DNA of 64,000 nt, from NCBI GenBank assembly GCA_028712795.1, contig JAQTPT010000001.1:124001-188000 (forward strand), given 5' to 3'. The notes under the pieces were generated by a model, which made no database searches, had not been told where the DNA came from, and saw only the letters and a list, made by a program, of their open reading frames with translations. The DNA is from Methylococcales bacterium (GTDB lineage: Bacteria; Pseudomonadota; Gammaproteobacteria; Methylococcales; Methylomonadaceae). Numbering within the stretch: the stretch's first letter is position 1; each line of letters opens with the position of its first letter. Of the stretch, positions 17,001 through 26,369 are shown piece after piece. The position numbers and the translations under genes were made by a program.

Positions 17001-17690
17001 ACTGCCGAGACCTTCGGCAACCAGTGAGACATAGCGTTTGAGCAGCGGCGATAAATACGCATCGACCACTGTGGTGTCGCCGCGGCTGACGATTTTTAAC
17101 AAGGGGCTGACCTGGTGCGAAACCGAAATTTGCGTAAAACCGATTTGCCGGGCGATGTCCGCCAGTTGCAGTTCGTGCTCCGGATAACGCCAGGCATGCA
17201 TCAATACAATCGCCAGTGCATGTATACCTTGATCATACAATGCTTGCAACTGGCTTCGTGCCTTATCAACACTTAAAGCCTCCAACTCTTCGCCATGCAC
17301 CGTGACTCGCGCGCCGATTTCAATAACGGTCTGATAAAGCTGTTCCGGCAGGCGAATATTAAGCGCGAAAATAGCCGGGCGATTTTGGTAACCGATACGC
17401 AAACCGTCTTTAAATCCCCGAGTAATCGCAAGTGCCACCTTTTCGCCTTTGCGTTCCAGCAAAGCGTTGGTGCCGACGGTGGTGCCCATTTTGACGCTTT
17501 CGATGTAAGCGTCGAGCTGCGCATCGGCGGGCAATTGCAAAATTTCGCGCATCCCTTGCAAAGCGGCGTCCCGATAGCGTTCGGGGTTTTCCGAGAGCAG
17601 TTTGCGGGTGACGATTAGGCCGTCGGGACTACATGCAACAATGTCGGTAAACGTGCCTCCTCGGTCGATCCAAAATTGCCAGCGGGACAT
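14088..17690 (-). CDS. Hydantoinase B/oxoprolinase family protein, single-chain HyuA-HyuB
   Basis: About 1200 residues. The N-terminal half is the HyuA/hydantoinase A part with the ASKHA-type phosphate loop (I-D-R-G-G-T-F-T-D near residue 8) and D-M-G-G-T-S-T-D in the middle. The C-terminal half is HyuB, with [15 protein letters not shown]. Such fused proteins open 5-oxoproline to glutamate with ATP, or hydrolyse hydantoins. I place the start at ATG 17690 ([10 protein letters not shown]), because the longer in-frame extension runs through the upstream membrane-protein gene. Length equals that of known 5-oxoprolinases. The metabolic partner genes are not nearby; 5-oxoproline is the default guess. 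Confidence 0.9.
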   Translation of the reverse strand: MSRWQFWIDRGGTFTDIVACSPDGLIVTRKLLSENPERYRDAALQGMREILQLPADAQLDAYIESVKMGTTVGTNALLERKGEKVALAITRGFKDGLRIGYQNRPAIFALNIRLPEQLYQTVIEIGARVTVHGEELEALSVDKARSQLQALYDQGIHALAIVLMHAWRYPEHELQLADIARQIGFTQISVSHQVSPLLKIVSRGDTTVVDAYLSPLLKRYVSLVAEGLGSDARQPRLFFMQSNGGLVDAHAFQGKDSILSGPAGGIVGAVAVAQRAGLHKIIAFDMGGTSTDVAHYAGELERSFETEVAGVRMRAPMMAIHTVAAGGGSILTFDGSRYRVGPESAGANPGPACYRRGGPLTVTDANLMLGKLPLFPAVFGPDGDLPPDADCVTFLFNELAARIQVRSGDSRTPEEAAEGFLNIAVENMAAAIKKISVQKGYNVAEYALCCYGAAGGQHACKIADRLGMQTVLLHPLAGVLSAYGMGLADFRVLREQALEMLWETISESSLRECLQNLEEQGRLVLQAQGLTNLQIKSVWRLLLRFQGTDSSLPVDFSGKETMLAEFQRQYRQRFGFCYDKRQLLVETAIVECIGSEALALNAMNAASQNCTGQPELLTRMFSNDAWHDTPVYRRENLPIQQRIAGPAIIVEPTSTIVIEPGWQGELQTDGNVLLKRALPLQRAFAAGTRADPVLLEIFNKLFMSIAEQMGFVLQNTAHSVNIKERLDFSCALFDAGGQLIANAPHIPVHLGSMGESVKALLRKYAASLQPGDVYLLNSPYAGGTHLPDITVVTPVFAEQGKELLFFTASRGHHADVGGISPGSMPANSRHIEEEGVISEGLKIVGKGHFQEATLRAWLGSGAYPARNPEQNLADLQAQIAANKKGAQELLHMVASYSLPVVQAYMQFVQDNAEACVRSAIAKLSDGAFEYAMDDGAKIAVAITVDREKRRARIDFSGTSRQLPNNFNAPAAVCKAAVLYVFRTLVQDDIPLNAGCMRPLEVIIPDGSLLNPRYPAAVVAGNVETSQYVVDALFGALGILAASQGTMNNFTFGNDRYQYYETICGGAGAGDGFDGCDAVHTHMTNSRITDPEVLELRFPVLLQEFSIRKGSGGAGRYQGGDGVVRRIKFLEPMSAGILSSHRSIPPFGINGGKPGKLGVNKVIRNNGEVEMLTACAGVEVQTGDAIQIETPGGGGFGIVDE

Positions 17691-17695
17691 TCGGC

Positions 17696-17893
17696 TTATA
17701 AATCCTGTTTTATATTTGCTGGCAATGTAGGCCAGCGGGTGAACGCAAAAATCCAAATCATGACGACATTGACGATAGGAACCAATAATACCATCACCCA
17801 CCAACCATCGAAGCCGGCTTTCCGCAAAATGCGCACACCCAGCCATAGGCAAAACGCCACATAAACCGGCAGCAATAGATAAAATAACGTCAT
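17696..17893 (-). CDS. Small membrane protein, paralogue 1
   Basis: The 65-residue protein has two hydrophobic helices (about 1-22 and 29-50) joined by a loop reading [10 protein letters not shown]. It resembles the next upstream gene, whose loop is [11 protein letters not shown], so the two are tandem paralogues. Its start overlaps that gene's stop by 4 bp, and its stop lies 5 bp before the oxoprolinase start, so all three are probably one transcript. Function unknown. The A-G-x-x-x-W-W type loop is also seen in other small two-helix membrane proteins. Confidence 0.7.
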   Translation of the reverse strand: MTLFYLLLPVYVAFCLWLGVRILRKAGFDGWWVMVLLVPIVNVVMIWIFAFTRWPTLPANIKQDL

Positions 17894-18093
17894 GACAGAA
17901 GATCCTTTTTATCCCGAAGATTAGGCCAAGGCAGCAACGCCAACTGAATAAAAATAAGGAGCAAGCCGAAGACAGGCAAAAACACCAATGCTGCCCAGGC
18001 CGGATGAAAACCGGCTTTTTTGTAGATCAAACATACAGGCAGAAAAATTAACAGCCCGACAATAAAGACCTGAACGATTTCTTGAAACATCAT
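17890..18093 (-). CDS. Small membrane protein, paralogue 2
   Basis: The 67-residue protein has two predicted membrane helices flanking [10 protein letters not shown] and a charged end (R-D-K-K-D-L). It is similar in size and design to the following gene and overlaps it by 4 bp (ATGA), which implies coupled translation. It is the first gene of the three-gene set ending in the oxoprolinase. I do not recognise a named family; a role in transport or membrane support for the enzyme is only a guess. Confidence 0.65.
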   Translation of the reverse strand: MMFQEIVQVFIVGLLIFLPVCLIYKKAGFHPAWAALVFLPVFGLLLIFIQLALLPWPNLRDKKDLLS

Positions 18094-18204
18094 TATGCGT
18101 TACCCCCATTTTTTAGATGAAATTGTCTGGGCAGAAATTATCCTTTTTAATTTTCTGGAACAAATGCGTCTTTCCAGAGAATGTCATTACTAGGATAATA
18201 GCGG

Positions 18205-18657
18205 TTATTTTCTGCCCTGTTCGGCCAGGAACTTGTCCAATTGATTCGCAAATGCTTGTATATCGCGTGAAGTTAACGCAGAAGGCCCGCCGGTATTGAT
18301 TCCGCTGGCGCGTAACGTATCCATTAAATCGCGCATACTCAAGCGTTCCTTGATAGTGTCTTGGGTATAGCGCTCTCCGCGCGGATTGATAGCATGACCG
18401 CCTTTGCCAATCACTTCATACGCTAACGGAATATCGCCGGTAATCACCAAATCGCCCGCACGTAACCTTTTGACGATTTCATTATCGGCCACGTCATAGC
18501 CGGATGTAACTAAAATCGATTTGATATAGCGTGATGGCGGCGTTTGCAGGTATTGATTGGCCACCAGGATGGTCATGATTCCAGTACGTTCCGCCGCACG
18601 AAACAAAATATCCTTTATCGCTTTCGGACAGGCGTCCGCATCAACCCATATTTGCAT
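18205..18657 (-). CDS. YaiI/YqxD family protein (DUF188)
   Basis: The 150-residue protein matches the DUF188 family in full. Key features are the start [19 protein letters not shown] in the middle, [12 protein letters not shown] and the P-R-G-E-R-Y segment. The aspartate pattern is PIN-like, suggesting metal-dependent nuclease activity, but no biochemical role is established. It is a stand-alone gene with normal length. Confidence 0.92.
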   Translation of the reverse strand: MQIWVDADACPKAIKDILFRAAERTGIMTILVANQYLQTPPSRYIKSILVTSGYDVADNEIVKRLRAGDLVITGDIPLAYEVIGKGGHAINPRGERYTQDTIKERLSMRDLMDTLRASGINTGGPSALTSRDIQAFANQLDKFLAEQGRK

Positions 18658-18953
18658 GGCTTATTCTCACTCACTAACCGGCCCGAAAACCATATTTTTA
18701 CGGATCATTGGAATCGGCCACAAACTGCTGTATGCAGGTGTTCCAGTAGCAACCTAGTACCCGAGAAGAAACATGAAACCAAGGCTTAATCTGGAAAACG
18801 CGACAATTATGACATCCTCTGAAGTGTTGCGGACAAAAATCCCCAGCGAATCCATCAAAATGGCCGCGCCATAGGCAAATCCTTTGTCGCGGGTTCTCCG
18901 CATGGCATGATGGGCGTAAATGACCATAAAAAACTTTCAGACGTACAACTCAT

Positions 18954-19697
18954 TCACTGGCGGTAAAATCCGCCCGCAGCGTCCAAAAGACGTTTTTGCG
19001 CTTCAAAGTGACGTTCGATATAACCAAGCTCTAAACGTTCGTAGCGTGTTTGGGCGGCTACTTGTTCTATAAGCTCGGGAGCTAGCAAAGTTAAAGGTCG
19101 ACCAGAACTCATGGCTAGAATCTGGGTTTGAGCCACGCGCTCGACGAAGTAAAGATCGTCGAAGGCTTGCGCTACTGTTGGTGCTGCTGTCATAACTCCA
19201 TGATTGCCCAGAAACAGGACTTCGAAATCGCCTAGCGTCTTTGCCATTCGTTCACCCACTGTGTCCGATAAAGCGACCCCATCGTAATCAGTGTCATAGC
19301 CGACCCGTCCGTAAAAGCGGCAAGTGGTTTGAAGCGCCCACTCGAGACGGCCGCCGGCAATCATGGTCAGTGCCGTCGCGTAAGGTTGGTGGGTATGCAG
19401 CAAGACGCGGGCACGGGGAACTAACCGATGGATCGGCGCATGAATGTGGTGCGCTGACGGTGAGGGCGCTCCGTCGCCCCGAACCACTTTGCCATCAAAG
19501 TCGCAGACGATCAGATTCGAAGCCGTAATCTCCGAGAAATGCAGGCCGAAGGGATTGACCAGGAAGTGCTGATTGTCGGGTAATAGAACAGAAAAGTGAT
19601 TTGCAATCGCTTCATGCAGATTGTTGGACACCGCCAGATGAAAGGCCGCAGCCAGATCGACTCGAAGGTTCCATTCGGTTTCGCTCACGTTTAGCAT
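18954..19697 (-). CDS. Class II aldolase/adducin family protein
   Basis: The 247-residue protein shows the zinc site of class II (fuculose-phosphate-type) aldolases and adducin-like proteins: H-T-H-Q-P-Y-A-T-A-L near residue 100 gives two histidines, and G-N-H-G-V near 164 gives the third. The N-terminal N-H-F-S-V and the F-L-V-N-P-F-G segment bind phosphate in true aldolases. The sequence is closer to the broad aldolase/adducin group often annotated only by domain, so the substrate is open. It appears complete and stands alone. Confidence 0.85.
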   Translation of the reverse strand: MLNVSETEWNLRVDLAAAFHLAVSNNLHEAIANHFSVLLPDNQHFLVNPFGLHFSEITASNLIVCDFDGKVVRGDGAPSPSAHHIHAPIHRLVPRARVLLHTHQPYATALTMIAGGRLEWALQTTCRFYGRVGYDTDYDGVALSDTVGERMAKTLGDFEVLFLGNHGVMTAAPTVAQAFDDLYFVERVAQTQILAMSSGRPLTLLAPELIEQVAAQTRYERLELGYIERHFEAQKRLLDAAGGFYRQ

Positions 19698-20002
19698 GGG
19701 TGGGTAGCCATAAGGAATATAAATAGTACAGAAAAGCGCATGGATTGAATGTTCTCGTGGGATATAAGAATTTTAAGATGCTTTTTCAGTGTGTCAATCT
19801 GCGCACAACACAATAGAAAAAATTGTTTTGGCAGGGTTACGTGAAAGTAGTTTATTCTTACCACTAGAAAAAAGATAATTAATAGTGGTCGGCTTTAGGT
19901 ACGGCATTACACTTTTAATTTATTTAACAGGCAGTTTTTCTGGATAAATTTATTTCCAACTGAATTCCTAATGACCCATTTTTAACAAAAACCACACTAC
20001 TC
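19698..20002. other. Divergent intergenic region
   Basis: This gap separates the minus-strand aldolase gene from the plus-strand symporter and must contain both promoters. It is A/T-rich, but I could not fix -35/-10 pairs with confidence, and I see no repeats or small gene. Confidence 0.35.
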
Positions 20003-21322
20003 ATGCTAACAATACCTAGATTACCGCTTTACCTTCAAGTCGTTTTCGGCGTTGCTATTGGCAGTGTACTGGGTGTGTTTTTTGGCACGGAGCCCTATTT
20101 ATGGGGGCTCCTAAAAAATGAAACTTTAGGGCAATTAGGCATGTTGGTTATTCGCTTATTAAAAACCCTGGCTACGCCGTTAATCTTCTTGGCTATTTTA
20201 GATGCGTTTATTCATTGCGATATCAGCTTCCGTCACGGTGGTCGATTATTAGCTATTTGTGGCTTTAATTTACTGGTGGCAATGTTAATCGGCTTGACAA
20301 TTATGAACGTCTTTACGCCGGGCGAGTCGTGGAGTGGCCATATTCAAGACCTATCGGCGCATTTGCAATCCGAAGTTGCTAAAACGCCCATTAAAACAGC
20401 ACCAGAAGGCGTTACGCTAAATCCGTTGAAAAATATTGCAGGTTATATTCCCGAAAATATACTGGAGCCATTTGTTAAGAATAACGTGATTTCGGTGATT
20501 CTATTGGCTTTATTCATGGGCAGCGCCTTGCGTTATATCAAACAGCATCCCTTTGTTGGCGATAATACTGGAATAGATTTATTAGCAAAATTAATCACCG
20601 CAGGCTATCACCTTATAATGCAAATGCTGGCGTGGGTTATCTTAGCCATTCCAGTGGCTATTACCGGTGTCGTTGCACAGGTCGTAGGAAAATCTGGATT
20701 AAATGTTTTTATGCTTTTAGGCATTTTCTTGGTCACCATGTTAGCGGGTTTGTTGATTCATTCTTTGATTTATTATCCTTGCATGGCCCGCTGGTTTGGA
20801 AAAATGCCTATAAAACACTTTTTAGGCCAAGGCATGGATGCGATCGTAACGGGATTCTCGACAAACAGCAGTTTGGCCACTGTGCCAGTTACCTTGCGGT
20901 GTTTAACTGAAAAAATGGGGATTTCAGAGCGTTCCGCACGTTTATCAGCCTTAATTGGCACCAATTTGAATAATGATGGCATTATTTTATATGAAGCCAT
21001 GGCAGCAATTTTCCTTGCCCAAGCCATTGGCTTTAACTTGGACATACCACAACAGTTATTGATTGTTGCTGCCTCGGTTATGGTTGGGGTCGGTGTTTCC
21101 GGCATCCCGGAAGCGGGTTTAATAGCTTTGCCATTGGTGTTGAGTACTATTGGATTATCCGAGCAATTGATTGTTATGATCATTCCCTTAATTGCTACAG
21201 TTGACTGGATAATCGCCCGTTGCCGATCTGTGGTAAATGTCATGAGCGATATGTTGGTGGCAATTCTATTGGATCGATTTGAAGAAAAAACTGAAGACTT
21301 TAAATGCGGCCATCCGAAATAA
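20003..21322 (+). CDS. Dicarboxylate/amino acid:cation symporter (DAACS family)
   Basis: The 439-residue membrane protein follows the GltP/DctA pattern: about eight membrane helices, a serine-rich tip reading T-G-F-S-T-N-S-S-L-A-T-V-P (HP1-like) at about 287-299, the T-N-L-N-N-D-G motif (TM7, near 327-333) and V-G-V-S-G-I-P-E-A-G (HP2-like). It would import glutamate, aspartate or C4-dicarboxylates with Na+ or H+. A second family member is encoded at 24566, with the pentapeptide-repeat gene between them. The two are clearly diverged, so this is not a recent tandem copy. Substrate is not predictable by eye. Confidence 0.9.
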   Translation: MLTIPRLPLYLQVVFGVAIGSVLGVFFGTEPYLWGLLKNETLGQLGMLVIRLLKTLATPLIFLAILDAFIHCDISFRHGGRLLAICGFNLLVAMLIGLTIMNVFTPGESWSGHIQDLSAHLQSEVAKTPIKTAPEGVTLNPLKNIAGYIPENILEPFVKNNVISVILLALFMGSALRYIKQHPFVGDNTGIDLLAKLITAGYHLIMQMLAWVILAIPVAITGVVAQVVGKSGLNVFMLLGIFLVTMLAGLLIHSLIYYPCMARWFGKMPIKHFLGQGMDAIVTGFSTNSSLATVPVTLRCLTEKMGISERSARLSALIGTNLNNDGIILYEAMAAIFLAQAIGFNLDIPQQLLIVAASVMVGVGVSGIPEAGLIALPLVLSTIGLSEQLIVMIIPLIATVDWIIARCRSVVNVMSDMLVAILLDRFEEKTEDFKCGHPK

Positions 21323-21478
21323 GTTGATGGAAATAATGGATGACGGATATGAGCAACCTGTAATTGAAAACTCCACAAACCTGCAATCAGCCCATTTTTT
21401 GACCGGAATTAAAGATAACCGGGACTTTACAGACAAGCAGCCTGATTTAGCTGTATCCGCTGTAATGGCAGTTCGTAG

Positions 21479-21503
21479 GGCGGATGCCGACAGGCGATCC
21501 GCC
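21479..21503 (+). repeat. REP-like palindrome, copy 1
   Basis: GGCGGA...TCCGCC arms enclose a GCCGACAGGC core. Its reverse complement matches the unit at 21617-21641 at all but three positions. Such elements are typical extragenic repeats that can form hairpins. Confidence 0.6.
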
Positions 21504-21616
21504 AATCAAACAACAATGCCTATACCAACGCAGAAACCATCGCACCAATGCCGACGAAATCATGCGGGCATTTATCAGTTCCCATGGCGGAACCCGTGAT
21601 CGGCTCTTCATCATCC

Positions 21617-21641
21617 GGCGGAACGCCTATCGGCTTCCGCC
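21617..21641 (-). repeat. REP-like palindrome, copy 2 (inverted)
   Basis: GGCGGA...TCCGCC with core CGCCTATCGGC, the inverted partner of the unit at 21479. The two together could form a larger stem, or represent a REP doublet of the kind moved by REP-associated transposases. Confidence 0.6.
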
Positions 21642-21875
21642 TTACGCGGGTTAAAAATTTGTTGACCGACACCCAAAAAATTGCATGCATTAACCTCAAA
21701 AGATTTATAATCTTTTTGCCCATTATCGAGGTTTTCTTATAAACGCCACGACAGAATCAAAAATAAAAAAGTCATTCACAATAAGTCGCAGTAGTCTATG
21801 TACCATCATGGCACTGGTTACGCCCAAGACTATAAACAAGCCCTATTCTGGTAACAACTCCAAGATCGAGACTCT

Positions 21876-24125
21876 ATGAAAAACCGTACAGGAGATGAGG
21901 TGCCTAAAAAGATGAGTAGTGTTGGTTATAGCTTTATCGAAAAACGAGCGTCGAAAAATGAATACATAGTAGAACCGCCGAATCTGGATAAGATCGTCGA
22001 AAACTCATCAGAAAAAAACCGCAACTTCTTCGCGGCCTATCTTGGCATATTAATTTACGTCCAGGCCATCGTATTTTCCACCACCGACTCGGATCTACTG
22101 TTATCGACGGAAGGGCTGAAAATGCCTATCATCGACCTAACGGTGCCGTTGATTGGGTTTTATGTAGTAATCCCTTTGTTCGTTATTGCACTACATTTTA
22201 ACTTCATGCAGAACCTGGAAAGCCATCATTACAAGCTAATGCGATGGCGGGAGGCTACACCCGGCGGTAAGGTGTCTCGTAGCTGCATTCAGCCGTTTTT
22301 ATTCGACTATGCGATACTGGAAAATAAAGGCCAATTGGTGCGCTGGGTGCGTTGGGCGAACAGTTTGCTGTGCTATAACTTTGCGCCGATCACTCTTGGG
22401 TTACTATTGATCCGCTTCAGTGACATTCAAAATCCTCTGGTAACCGTTTGGCATTACCTGGCTTTCATTTTTGACGTATGGCTGGTATGGAAACTACGCC
22501 TGGCATTGCACGATAATAAAAATAGTAAAGCGCCGCCAACTATTGCATCAGTCAGGCTGTTTTTCCTAGACATACCGCGCCATGGTCTACGCGGTGTATT
22601 CGGTTTTTTGATATTGTTTGTAACACTACTCACCGTTTTCATTGGCGGAACGACTGATGCTTATTTTGTCGCGAATGTTCAACCTTTAGTGCAGCCCATA
22701 ACGCAATTAGAATCAAAACTGGAAGAATGGGAGTCCAAGGAAGGTGGTTGGATGACTACTGAATTTTTCCAAGCCTACATTAAGCCTCGGTGGAAGCATA
22801 CCCTACAGATCGTATCACTACCTGTAAGCTGGTTTTTGCCATGTATCGCAATAGACCCTAGTGAAGTAGTTTGGAAGCCAGATAAAAACGCCTTGGAAAT
22901 CGAGGCACAAATGGCTGGTTACAACGATGATTGGGTAAAGTATTTCAAAGACAATGGTAAAGGCTTCCTACCTACAGTCCACAGTTTGCGATTTGCGAGT
23001 TTGCTGAAGCAAAGCCTGCCAAAAGCACAGTTGCGTGAAATTAAGCTACAAGGGGCTAATCTTAGAGATGCGCAACTGCAAGGGGCTGATCTTATGGAGG
23101 CGCAGCTGCAAGGGGCTAATCTTGGGTTTGCGCAACTGCAAGGGGCTAATTTTGGGCTTGCGCAACTACAAGGGGCTTATCTTAGGGAGGCGCAACTGCA
23201 AGGGGTTGATCTTATGAGGGCGCAACTACAAGGGGCTGATCTTGGGTCTGCGCAACTGCAAGGGGTTGATCTTTTGGGGGCGCAGCTACAAGGGGCTTAT
23301 CTTAAGGAGGCGCAGCTGCAAGGGGCTTATCTTGGGTCTGCGCAACTGCAATGGGCTTATCTTAAGGGGGCGCAACTTCAAGGAGCTAATCTTATGGAAG
23401 CGCAGTTGCAAGGGGCTTATCTTGGGTCTGCGCAACTGCAAGGGGCTGATCTTGGGTCTGCGCAACTGCAAGGGGCTGATCTTTGGGGGGCAGAACTGCA
23501 AGGGGCTAATTTTGAATCGGCGGAACTGCAAGGGGCTAATCTTATCGGGGCAGAGCTGCAAGGGGCTAATTTCGAGTCGGCAGAACTGCAAGGGGCTTGG
23601 ATAGACGATACAGGAATAGTAGGCATACATCATCCACCACCATCATCTGTTTTTAACGGAGAAGAAGTAAAAAATATGTTTAATGAAACTCAGCCAGACT
23701 GGGCGACATTAGAAGCAATAGCTGGAAAAATTCCGGATACCGAAACCAGGAATAGCTACTTGGATAGAATTAGAGAAGCCAAAAATAACCCATCGGTAGA
23801 TGCCAAGATAAGTTGGAAACACAGCCCATTGGTGATTGCGGAAGAAGCTTTACCAATCGTATGCAAGGCGGGGCTTGAGTCAACTAGGGCGTTTCGTTCC
23901 AGTTACCAAGAAATAACGCCTCTCGTCCCAGAACGAAATAAAGAATATCTAGAACTTATCAAAGACATCGATAAGAAAATTTGCACACTTGAAGAATGCA
24001 AAAAACTACGTAACAGCATCGAAGGGTTGGATTGCAAAGCCAAAAACCCCAGCAAAAACCAGTTCCAGGAACACCTAAGTCCGAGTAACCTACCAGATCG
24101 AGGCTATATAAAAGAATTTAGGTAA
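21876..24125 (+). CDS. Membrane-anchored pentapeptide-repeat protein
   Basis: The 749-residue protein has three parts. The N-terminal third holds about five membrane helices (near 50-68, 85-105, 165-185, 190-207 and 242-262). A linker follows, then 19 decapeptide units (about 386-576), each two pentapeptides of the form A-Q-L-Q-G-A-[DNY]-L-x-x, which should build a square right-handed beta-helix. The tail (577-749) is charged, helical and ends in a cysteine-containing segment. Pentapeptide proteins range from DNA mimics that protect gyrase to effectors, and the membrane-fused kind is of unknown function. It is encoded between two DAACS transporters with its own leader. Confidence 0.85.
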   Translation: MKNRTGDEVPKKMSSVGYSFIEKRASKNEYIVEPPNLDKIVENSSEKNRNFFAAYLGILIYVQAIVFSTTDSDLLLSTEGLKMPIIDLTVPLIGFYVVIPLFVIALHFNFMQNLESHHYKLMRWREATPGGKVSRSCIQPFLFDYAILENKGQLVRWVRWANSLLCYNFAPITLGLLLIRFSDIQNPLVTVWHYLAFIFDVWLVWKLRLALHDNKNSKAPPTIASVRLFFLDIPRHGLRGVFGFLILFVTLLTVFIGGTTDAYFVANVQPLVQPITQLESKLEEWESKEGGWMTTEFFQAYIKPRWKHTLQIVSLPVSWFLPCIAIDPSEVVWKPDKNALEIEAQMAGYNDDWVKYFKDNGKGFLPTVHSLRFASLLKQSLPKAQLREIKLQGANLRDAQLQGADLMEAQLQGANLGFAQLQGANFGLAQLQGAYLREAQLQGVDLMRAQLQGADLGSAQLQGVDLLGAQLQGAYLKEAQLQGAYLGSAQLQWAYLKGAQLQGANLMEAQLQGAYLGSAQLQGADLGSAQLQGADLWGAELQGANFESAELQGANLIGAELQGANFESAELQGAWIDDTGIVGIHHPPPSSVFNGEEVKNMFNETQPDWATLEAIAGKIPDTETRNSYLDRIREAKNNPSVDAKISWKHSPLVIAEEALPIVCKAGLESTRAFRSSYQEITPLVPERNKEYLELIKDIDKKICTLEECKKLRNSIEGLDCKAKNPSKNQFQEHLSPSNLPDRGYIKEFR
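23035..23604 (+). repeat. 30-bp coding minisatellite (19 units)
   Basis: The unit is close to GCGCAACTGCAAGGGGCTGA plus TCTTGGGTCT and repeats 19 times in phase with the decapeptide. Most variation is in the two codons after L and in the residue before L. Two other frames stay open for long distances only because the unit length is a multiple of three. Confidence 0.85.
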
Positions 24126-24490
24126 CTGCGCTGGTAAAGATACATTGTTCAGGTTTAATACAAGGCATGGCCTGGTATTGAAAGCAATGAGGGCATCTTT
24201 ATCACGAAGCGTGACGTGGTTTGCAACCCCGTCACTCAAGTTTTGTATATTACTACGATCTTCAACCGTTTCGGCCGGAGTTGCAAACTCCGGCCGGTTC
24301 AGACGCGTTTTATAACCCTGCCCTGAACCTTTTGACCTTTCAGAAAATGGACTTGATGAAGTAAAGCAAAAAGCGAGTCGTGAAAATAATGAGCTTTGGA
24401 TATTAAGCATTGTTTGTGATAAAGTTTCAATGAGTTATCCATGCCATTGAAAAATTAAATTTTAAAAGTCCCTGCTTTATCGCATCGGGC
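24126..24490. other. Intergenic stretch with a GC-rich palindrome
   Basis: No gene is supported. The notable element is the palindrome at 24272-24296 (listed separately). A nearby GTGACG...CGTCAC pair around 24209-24234 brackets another T-T-T-G-C-A-A core of the same flavour, so the whole block may be an extragenic repeat rather than a terminator. Confidence 0.45.
24272..24296. repeat. Perfect 10-bp-arm palindrome
   Basis: CGGCCGGAGT, a 5-base loop TGCAA, then ACTCCGGCCG. No T-run follows on either strand, so it is a poor intrinsic terminator. It resembles a REP-type unit and is unrelated to the pair at 21479/21617. Confidence 0.6.
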
Positions 24491-24565
24491 ATGTTATTTT
24501 ATTTTTCGGCCCTTCAGTCTTCTAATCCCAATCAATTCTTTGGGTTTTGTAAGCTCCTCAATATT

Positions 24566-25831
24566 ATGACTACCCACCCCCAGAACCTACAACCCAATCG
24601 CCAGACGCTTTATGTCGCAATAGCGCTAGTACTCGGCATTTTAGTGGGTGAAGCGCTCAATCTGACTATGGGCGGCTCCGGGATTACCAAACCGAGCCCA
24701 GTGTTAAGCCAGGTCATTGAAGTTTTTACCGTATTAACCGATATTTTCCTGCGCTTGATCAAAATGATTATCGCACCCCTGGTGTTTTCCACTTTGGTGG
24801 TCGGTATGGCCAAAATGGGCGATATACAAACCGTCGGGCGCATCGGCATCAAGGCACTGCTCTGGTTTTTCTCGGCTTCCATTTTTAGCCTGTTGCTGGG
24901 GATGTTACTGGTCAACGTTTTTGAACCGGGAAGTTCCTTACACATCGAACTGCCCCCGATAGGCGCTGAAACCGGACTGCCGCAAGTCAAACCAACGCTG
25001 GGCAATTTTGTCGCGCATATATTCCCAAAAAGCATCATCGAAGCGATGGCCAGTAATGAAATTTTGCAAATTGTGGTGTTTTCCATGTTCTTTGGCATCG
25101 CGTGCGCTTCGATCGGCGATCTGGCGAAGCCAACGGTCAAATTGCTTGATTCGTTAGCGCACATCATGCTCAAAGTGACCGGATACGTCATGCAGTATGC
25201 GCCGGTGGCGGTTTTTGCCGCTATCGCATCGGTTATCGCGCAACAGGGCATTGGCGTTTTGCTGTCTTATGGCAAATTTATCGGGGAGTTTTATTTTGGG
25301 CTGTTGTTGTTGTGCAGTGCGCTCGGCTTTGTGGGCTTTTTGTTTCTCGGTCGCAGAATATTGTCTTTGATACGCCACATCCGCGAACCCATGCTGCTGG
25401 CTTTCGGCACCGCCAGTAGCGAAAGCGCCTACCCCAAGTTATTACAGCAACTGGAACGTTTCGGCTGTGATGAAAAAGTCTGCGGATTGGTGTTGCCGTT
25501 GGGCTATTCCTTTAACCTTGACGGCAGCATGATGTATATGACGTTCGCCGTTTTGTTCATTGCCCAGGCTTACGGTATCGATATGCCTATCGGCGATCAA
25601 CTCATCATGCTGCTGGTATTGCTGTTCACCAGCAAAGGCGTGGCCGGCGTTCCCAGAGCCTCGCTGATAGTCATCGCGGCAACCCTGTCGATGTTTCATA
25701 TTCCGGAAGCCGGTTTGTTGCTGTTGCTGGGCATTGACCAGATTCTGGATATGGGGCGAAGCGCGACCAATGTGTTTGGTAACAGTATTGCCGCGGCGCT
25801 GATTAGCCGGTGGGAAAAGGCTTTGCGATAG
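24566..25831 (+). CDS. Dicarboxylate/amino acid:cation symporter (DAACS family)
   Basis: Another GltP/DctA-type symporter, about 421 residues from the ATG at 24566; an in-frame ATG at 24491 would add a non-conserved leader. Conserved parts are L-F-S-T-L-V-V-G in an early helix, T-A-S-S-E-S-A-Y-P-K (HP1-like), Y-S-F-N-L-D-G-S-M-M-Y (TM7) and G-V-A-G-V-P-R-A-S (HP2-like). The last two match the aspartate/glutamate or dicarboxylate carriers more closely than the first copy at 20003 does. Likely Na+- or H+-coupled uptake of C4-dicarboxylates or acidic amino acids. Confidence 0.9.
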   Translation: MTTHPQNLQPNRQTLYVAIALVLGILVGEALNLTMGGSGITKPSPVLSQVIEVFTVLTDIFLRLIKMIIAPLVFSTLVVGMAKMGDIQTVGRIGIKALLWFFSASIFSLLLGMLLVNVFEPGSSLHIELPPIGAETGLPQVKPTLGNFVAHIFPKSIIEAMASNEILQIVVFSMFFGIACASIGDLAKPTVKLLDSLAHIMLKVTGYVMQYAPVAVFAAIASVIAQQGIGVLLSYGKFIGEFYFGLLLLCSALGFVGFLFLGRRILSLIRHIREPMLLAFGTASSESAYPKLLQQLERFGCDEKVCGLVLPLGYSFNLDGSMMYMTFAVLFIAQAYGIDMPIGDQLIMLLVLLFTSKGVAGVPRASLIVIAATLSMFHIPEAGLLLLLGIDQILDMGRSATNVFGNSIAAALISRWEKALR

Positions 25832-25866
25832 TGGCGGAAGCCTAAAATTATTTGCCTCCGCTGGCT

Positions 25867-26016
25867 TCATTTTTTGTTATATAGCTTCTGCACCCATTCA
25901 TAAAACCATACCGGCCGAAACAACACTATCCACATTAAAACTATCGGTGTAATGGGAATCGGGCCAACTTCAAGAATTGCGACACCCAAAAATAGAATAA
26001 AATAGAAAATACGCAT
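25867..26016 (-). CDS. Small hydrophobic protein (49 residues)
   Basis: ATG at 26016 opens a 49-residue frame, M-R-I-F-Y-F-I-L-F-L-G-V, with a long hydrophobic helix (about 2-35), a P-I-P-I-T-P turn, a W-F-Y-E-W-V-Q motif and a K-K end. The composition is that of a real small membrane protein rather than chance. It lies convergently just past the symporter stop. No family recognised and no strong ribosome site visible. Confidence 0.5.
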   Translation of the reverse strand: MRIFYFILFLGVAILEVGPIPITPIVLMWIVLFRPVWFYEWVQKLYNKK

Positions 26017-26369
26017 GGCTTAATTTAGTGTCAGATAACTTTGTTGTAGGTTTATGCTTCCCTAAAGCGCAATTGAAAAATTATAAGCCCATTTGACGTT
26101 AGCGTATCTTTAATAGATCTCTCTTTTCCGTACCGCCATTTTTGAAGTATTCTCGTAAACCAAGCCTTCAAAATGTAAGCGATAGGGGCACGCTACCCTA
26201 CTATCTCACTTGATTCGCTCACGGGTTTCACGACCATGCGCCTAAGCCAATAATTGGGTTAGCCTTGCTCCAAAGTCACTGCACCGCATCTTTGCCCGCC
26301 TATACCCTGGACACACTGTTCTCCATGCTGTTGGCGGGGCAGGAACGCTGAATCCCGTGCTTTTCCGGA
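26017..26369. other. Intergenic region with a possible gene-tail remnant
   Basis: A plus-strand frame ending at 26351 gives about 45 codons closing with L-D-T-L-F-S-M-L-L-A-G-Q-E-R, protein-like but without a start codon, so probably a decayed gene end. The rest shows nothing I can name. The ppdK stop lies just beyond. Confidence 0.3.

Larger units (their letters stand above)
21323..21875. other. Intergenic region with a pair of REP-like palindromes
   Basis: No gene is supported. Two 25-bp palindromic units of the same family lie in opposite orientation (listed separately), framing about 110 bp with lower-grade similarity to each other. Further on, an A/T-rich leader precedes the pentapeptide-repeat gene. 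Confidence 0.5.

Noticed and set aside
17691-17852. Extended oxoprolinase start at 17852
   Set aside because: The extension reads through the separate small membrane protein gene in another frame and is not family-like.
23035-23604. CRISPR-like or non-coding tandem array
   Set aside because: The 30-bp units are contiguous with no spacers and stay in frame with a decapeptide, so this is a coding minisatellite of a pentapeptide-repeat protein.
24272-24296. Intrinsic terminator
   Set aside because: Strong stem but no T-run on either side; treated as a repeat.
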